Translations under genes and position numbers: made by a program
Shown here: positions 62,533 to 64,000 of the stretch, one piece after another
Numbering within the stretch: the first letter of the stretch is position 1
Layout of the letters: every line of letters starts with the position of its first letter
The notes under the pieces: generated by a model
The model's input: only the letters and a program-made list of their open reading frames with translations
What the model was told of the DNA's origin: nothing
Database searches by the model: none
From: Dermacentor variabilis
Lineage: Eukaryota; Arthropoda; Arachnida; Ixodida; Ixodidae
NCBI RefSeq assembly: GCF_050947875.1
Contig: NC_134568.1
Location: 257,224,615 to 257,288,614, forward strand
Length of the DNA stretch: 64,000 bases
Reading direction: 5' to 3'

Positions 62533-62950
62533 ACTAATAAAAATCGGGCCCCTCAGTTAACCCCCTTTCTTCTCGAGTTAGTAAGTGAACTTTATGAAAA
62601 TTGGCAAGCAGCGATCCCCTCGATCGCACCTCAAACGTGATTAAGGGCGTGGGAGTTGCAGTTGCGCATTGGTTGCGCTCTTCGGCGGCAGTTTAGGGTT
62701 TGGCCAGATTTTATCACTATTTGGCAATTAGCAGCGTCAGCGTTTTTCATGTCTGGAACCGTTTATTAACTCCTCGGATGACGGTCATTTCGATGGACGT
62801 TTCACGCCTTTGTTTAGATGGCACTCCGGCCGTGGAATTACGTATGTCTGGAAACGGAACGGAATCTCGTTTTCCCATCATCAGCTTGGCAGTCATTTCG
62901 TGACTGGTCACGGCCTCCTTCAGCGTCATTTACAACAAGAATTGCTAAAA

Positions 62951-62953
<3 letters not shown>

Positions 62954-63028
<75 letters not shown>
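62954..63028. repeat. (AT)n microsatellite next to a splice acceptor
   Basis: About 37 AT units, ending 75 bases before the acceptor AG of the SH3 exon. Long I-Y-I-Y frames here are artefacts. Confidence 0.95.
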
Positions 63029-63029
<1 letters not shown>

Positions 63030-63103
63030 TTTCTTTATTCGGCTGTGCGGGCGCGTGCAACGGCCCCTCTGGAGACAAGCTTTTTCTATCAACTCCGACG
63101 CAG

Positions 63104-63430
63104 AACTGCCTGGCGCGGGCGCTGTACGACAACATCGCCGAGTCTCCGGAGGAGTTGGCCTTCCGCAAGAATGACGTGCTCACGGTGCTGGAGCAGAACC
63201 CGGGTGACCTGGAGGGCTGGTGGCTCTGCGCGCTCCGAGGCCGCCAGGGCTTGGCCCCGGGCAACCGGCTGCGCCTCATGCCCGGCATGTACGACCCGAC
63301 CGGCTTGGGTTACGCGGCGGGGCCCCCCGACCTCGCGGCCGCCGTGCCCCCAGCGCCGCCCGCGGGCACCTACCCGGGGCCCGGTCAGCGCCACGCACGA
63401 CGCCGCTCGTGGCGGGTGGACCCCAACAAG
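63104..63430 (+). CDS. BCAR1: p130Cas/BCAR1-family SH3-domain exon
   Basis: This 327-base, 109-codon exon encodes a Cas-family SH3 domain at its residues 2-62: A-L-Y-D-N (Cas proteins have N where most SH3 domains have Y), E-E-L-A-F-R-K-N-D-V-L-T-V-L, E-G-W-W-L-C, G-R-Q-G-L-A-P-G-N-R-L and G-M-Y-D. A proline-rich tail follows. It starts after a CAG acceptor (63101-63103, with a short T-rich tract) and ends at AAG|GTGCGT; the frame would stop about 30 bases later if unspliced. Cas proteins are cytoplasmic scaffolds at integrin adhesions: the SH3 binds FAK and other proline-rich partners, and the tyrosine of ALYDN is a Src site. Later exons (substrate domain) are outside the window. Confidence 0.95.
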
Positions 63431-63737
63431 GTGCGTCACCGAGAGGGCGGATTGGATGGATAGATGTTATCGGCATTTTTCTTTGAAGCGGCTTGGGACC
63501 TTGTGTCACGAAGCTCGTTATATTAATGTTTGTTCAGCATTTGCATTCGGCACTCAAGATTCGTTGTTCTTTTCATTGTGTGCATTCCATACCTTTGCGC
63601 CACCAATACGCAACCCAGCCGTCTTTTGCTATTCTCCCCCGATGATTATCCACTTTTCTTATATTGTCCACCGGCAGGTGACTATACGTCATCATTCATC
63701 CGTGGGTGGATACTACGACCTACTAACAAAGCATACA
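63431..63737 (+). other. BCAR1: Start of the following intron
   Basis: Begins with GTGCGT at 63431. No further exon is seen before the dispersed repeat at the window edge. Confidence 0.7.
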
Positions 63738-64000
63738 GGGTGTTTCAGCGAGCACTTTCAAAAATCTTTAAAAGTTGCCTGTGGCAGATGTCATAATTTC
63801 ATGAGCTGGTCTACTCGAAGCTGCGGACACTACTTGCACAAAAGTTGATGTGCAAAATCAACTAATTAACTTTCAGCTAGTTATCTTATGAGCCATATTT
63901 CAATTTATTAATTCTAGCAGTCAACTTCACAAGGCGGATCCACTTGGAACGAATTCTCAGGACGACACCAGTTTCGATGTATAAATTCCCTAACTTTGCG
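63738..64000. repeat. Dispersed repeat, copy 2, cut by the window edge
   Basis: Begins GGGTGTTTCAGCGAGCACTT and parallels 55085-55385 to the last base (ACTTTGCG). Diverged by substitutions and small indels, so it is an old family. Confidence 0.7.

Noticed and set aside
62810..63463. A continuous 217-codon frame running through the (AT)n tract into the SH3 sequence
   Set aside because: The I-Y repeat is a microsatellite product. Similarity to Cas proteins starts exactly at the splice acceptor, so only 63104-63430 is called coding.

Overview
The window looks like a stretch of hard-tick (Ixodida, probably Metastriata) nuclear genome. The evidence is a set of tRNA-headed SINEs of the tick Ruka type on both strands, I-clade and CR1-like LINE remnants, many microsatellites, long non-coding stretches and a vertebrate-like exon/intron layout. 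There is no bacterial-style gene packing, no operon and no CRISPR array. The species call is inference from repeat style; no marker gene settles it.

Host gene. The one confidently recognised host exon is at 63104-63430 (+): an SH3 domain with the signature of the p130Cas/BCAR1-NEDD9 adaptor family, flanked by a splice acceptor and donor and read in phase 0 at both ends. Cas-family proteins begin with a tiny first coding exon of a few residues. Two such micro-exons can be proposed upstream on the same strand, each next to GC-rich sequence and each ending in a phase-0 donor: 26001-26009 (M-R-K) and 31877-31885 (M-V-Q). If either is right, most of the right half of the window is a first intron of 31-37 kb.

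Mobile elements. Two nearly full-length LTR retrotransposons of one family lie on the minus strand at 6965-13746 and 47529-54496. Each has TGTT...AACA LTRs, a 4-bp target duplication (GCCC; CCAT) and one uninterrupted Gag-Pol frame (1494 and 1480 codons). The pol order is protease, integrase, reverse transcriptase, RNase H. Integrase before RT is the reverse of ordinary Ty3/Gypsy and matches the Gmr1-type branch. Their U3 regions carry a 53-bp tandem repeat whose copy number differs between and within elements. The second copy sits antisense inside the proposed Cas intron.

Other repeats, left to right: two 5'-truncated LINE 3' ends head to head (1930-3325), a CR1-like LINE (3415-4700), SINEs throughout, a possible solo LTR (39243-40341), a decayed I-clade LINE whose 3' tail runs into a 109-bp (GT)n tract (43068-45690), a small inverted-repeat element (46419-46712), a foldback element with a tRNA B-box-like loop (62269-62532), and two copies of a dispersed repeat (55085-55385 and 63738-64000). 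GC-rich islands occur at about 1-340, 5160-5500, 15000-15530, 25260-25990, 28320-28580, 31150-31885 and 41340-42200. The remainder is non-coding sequence with nothing recognisable.
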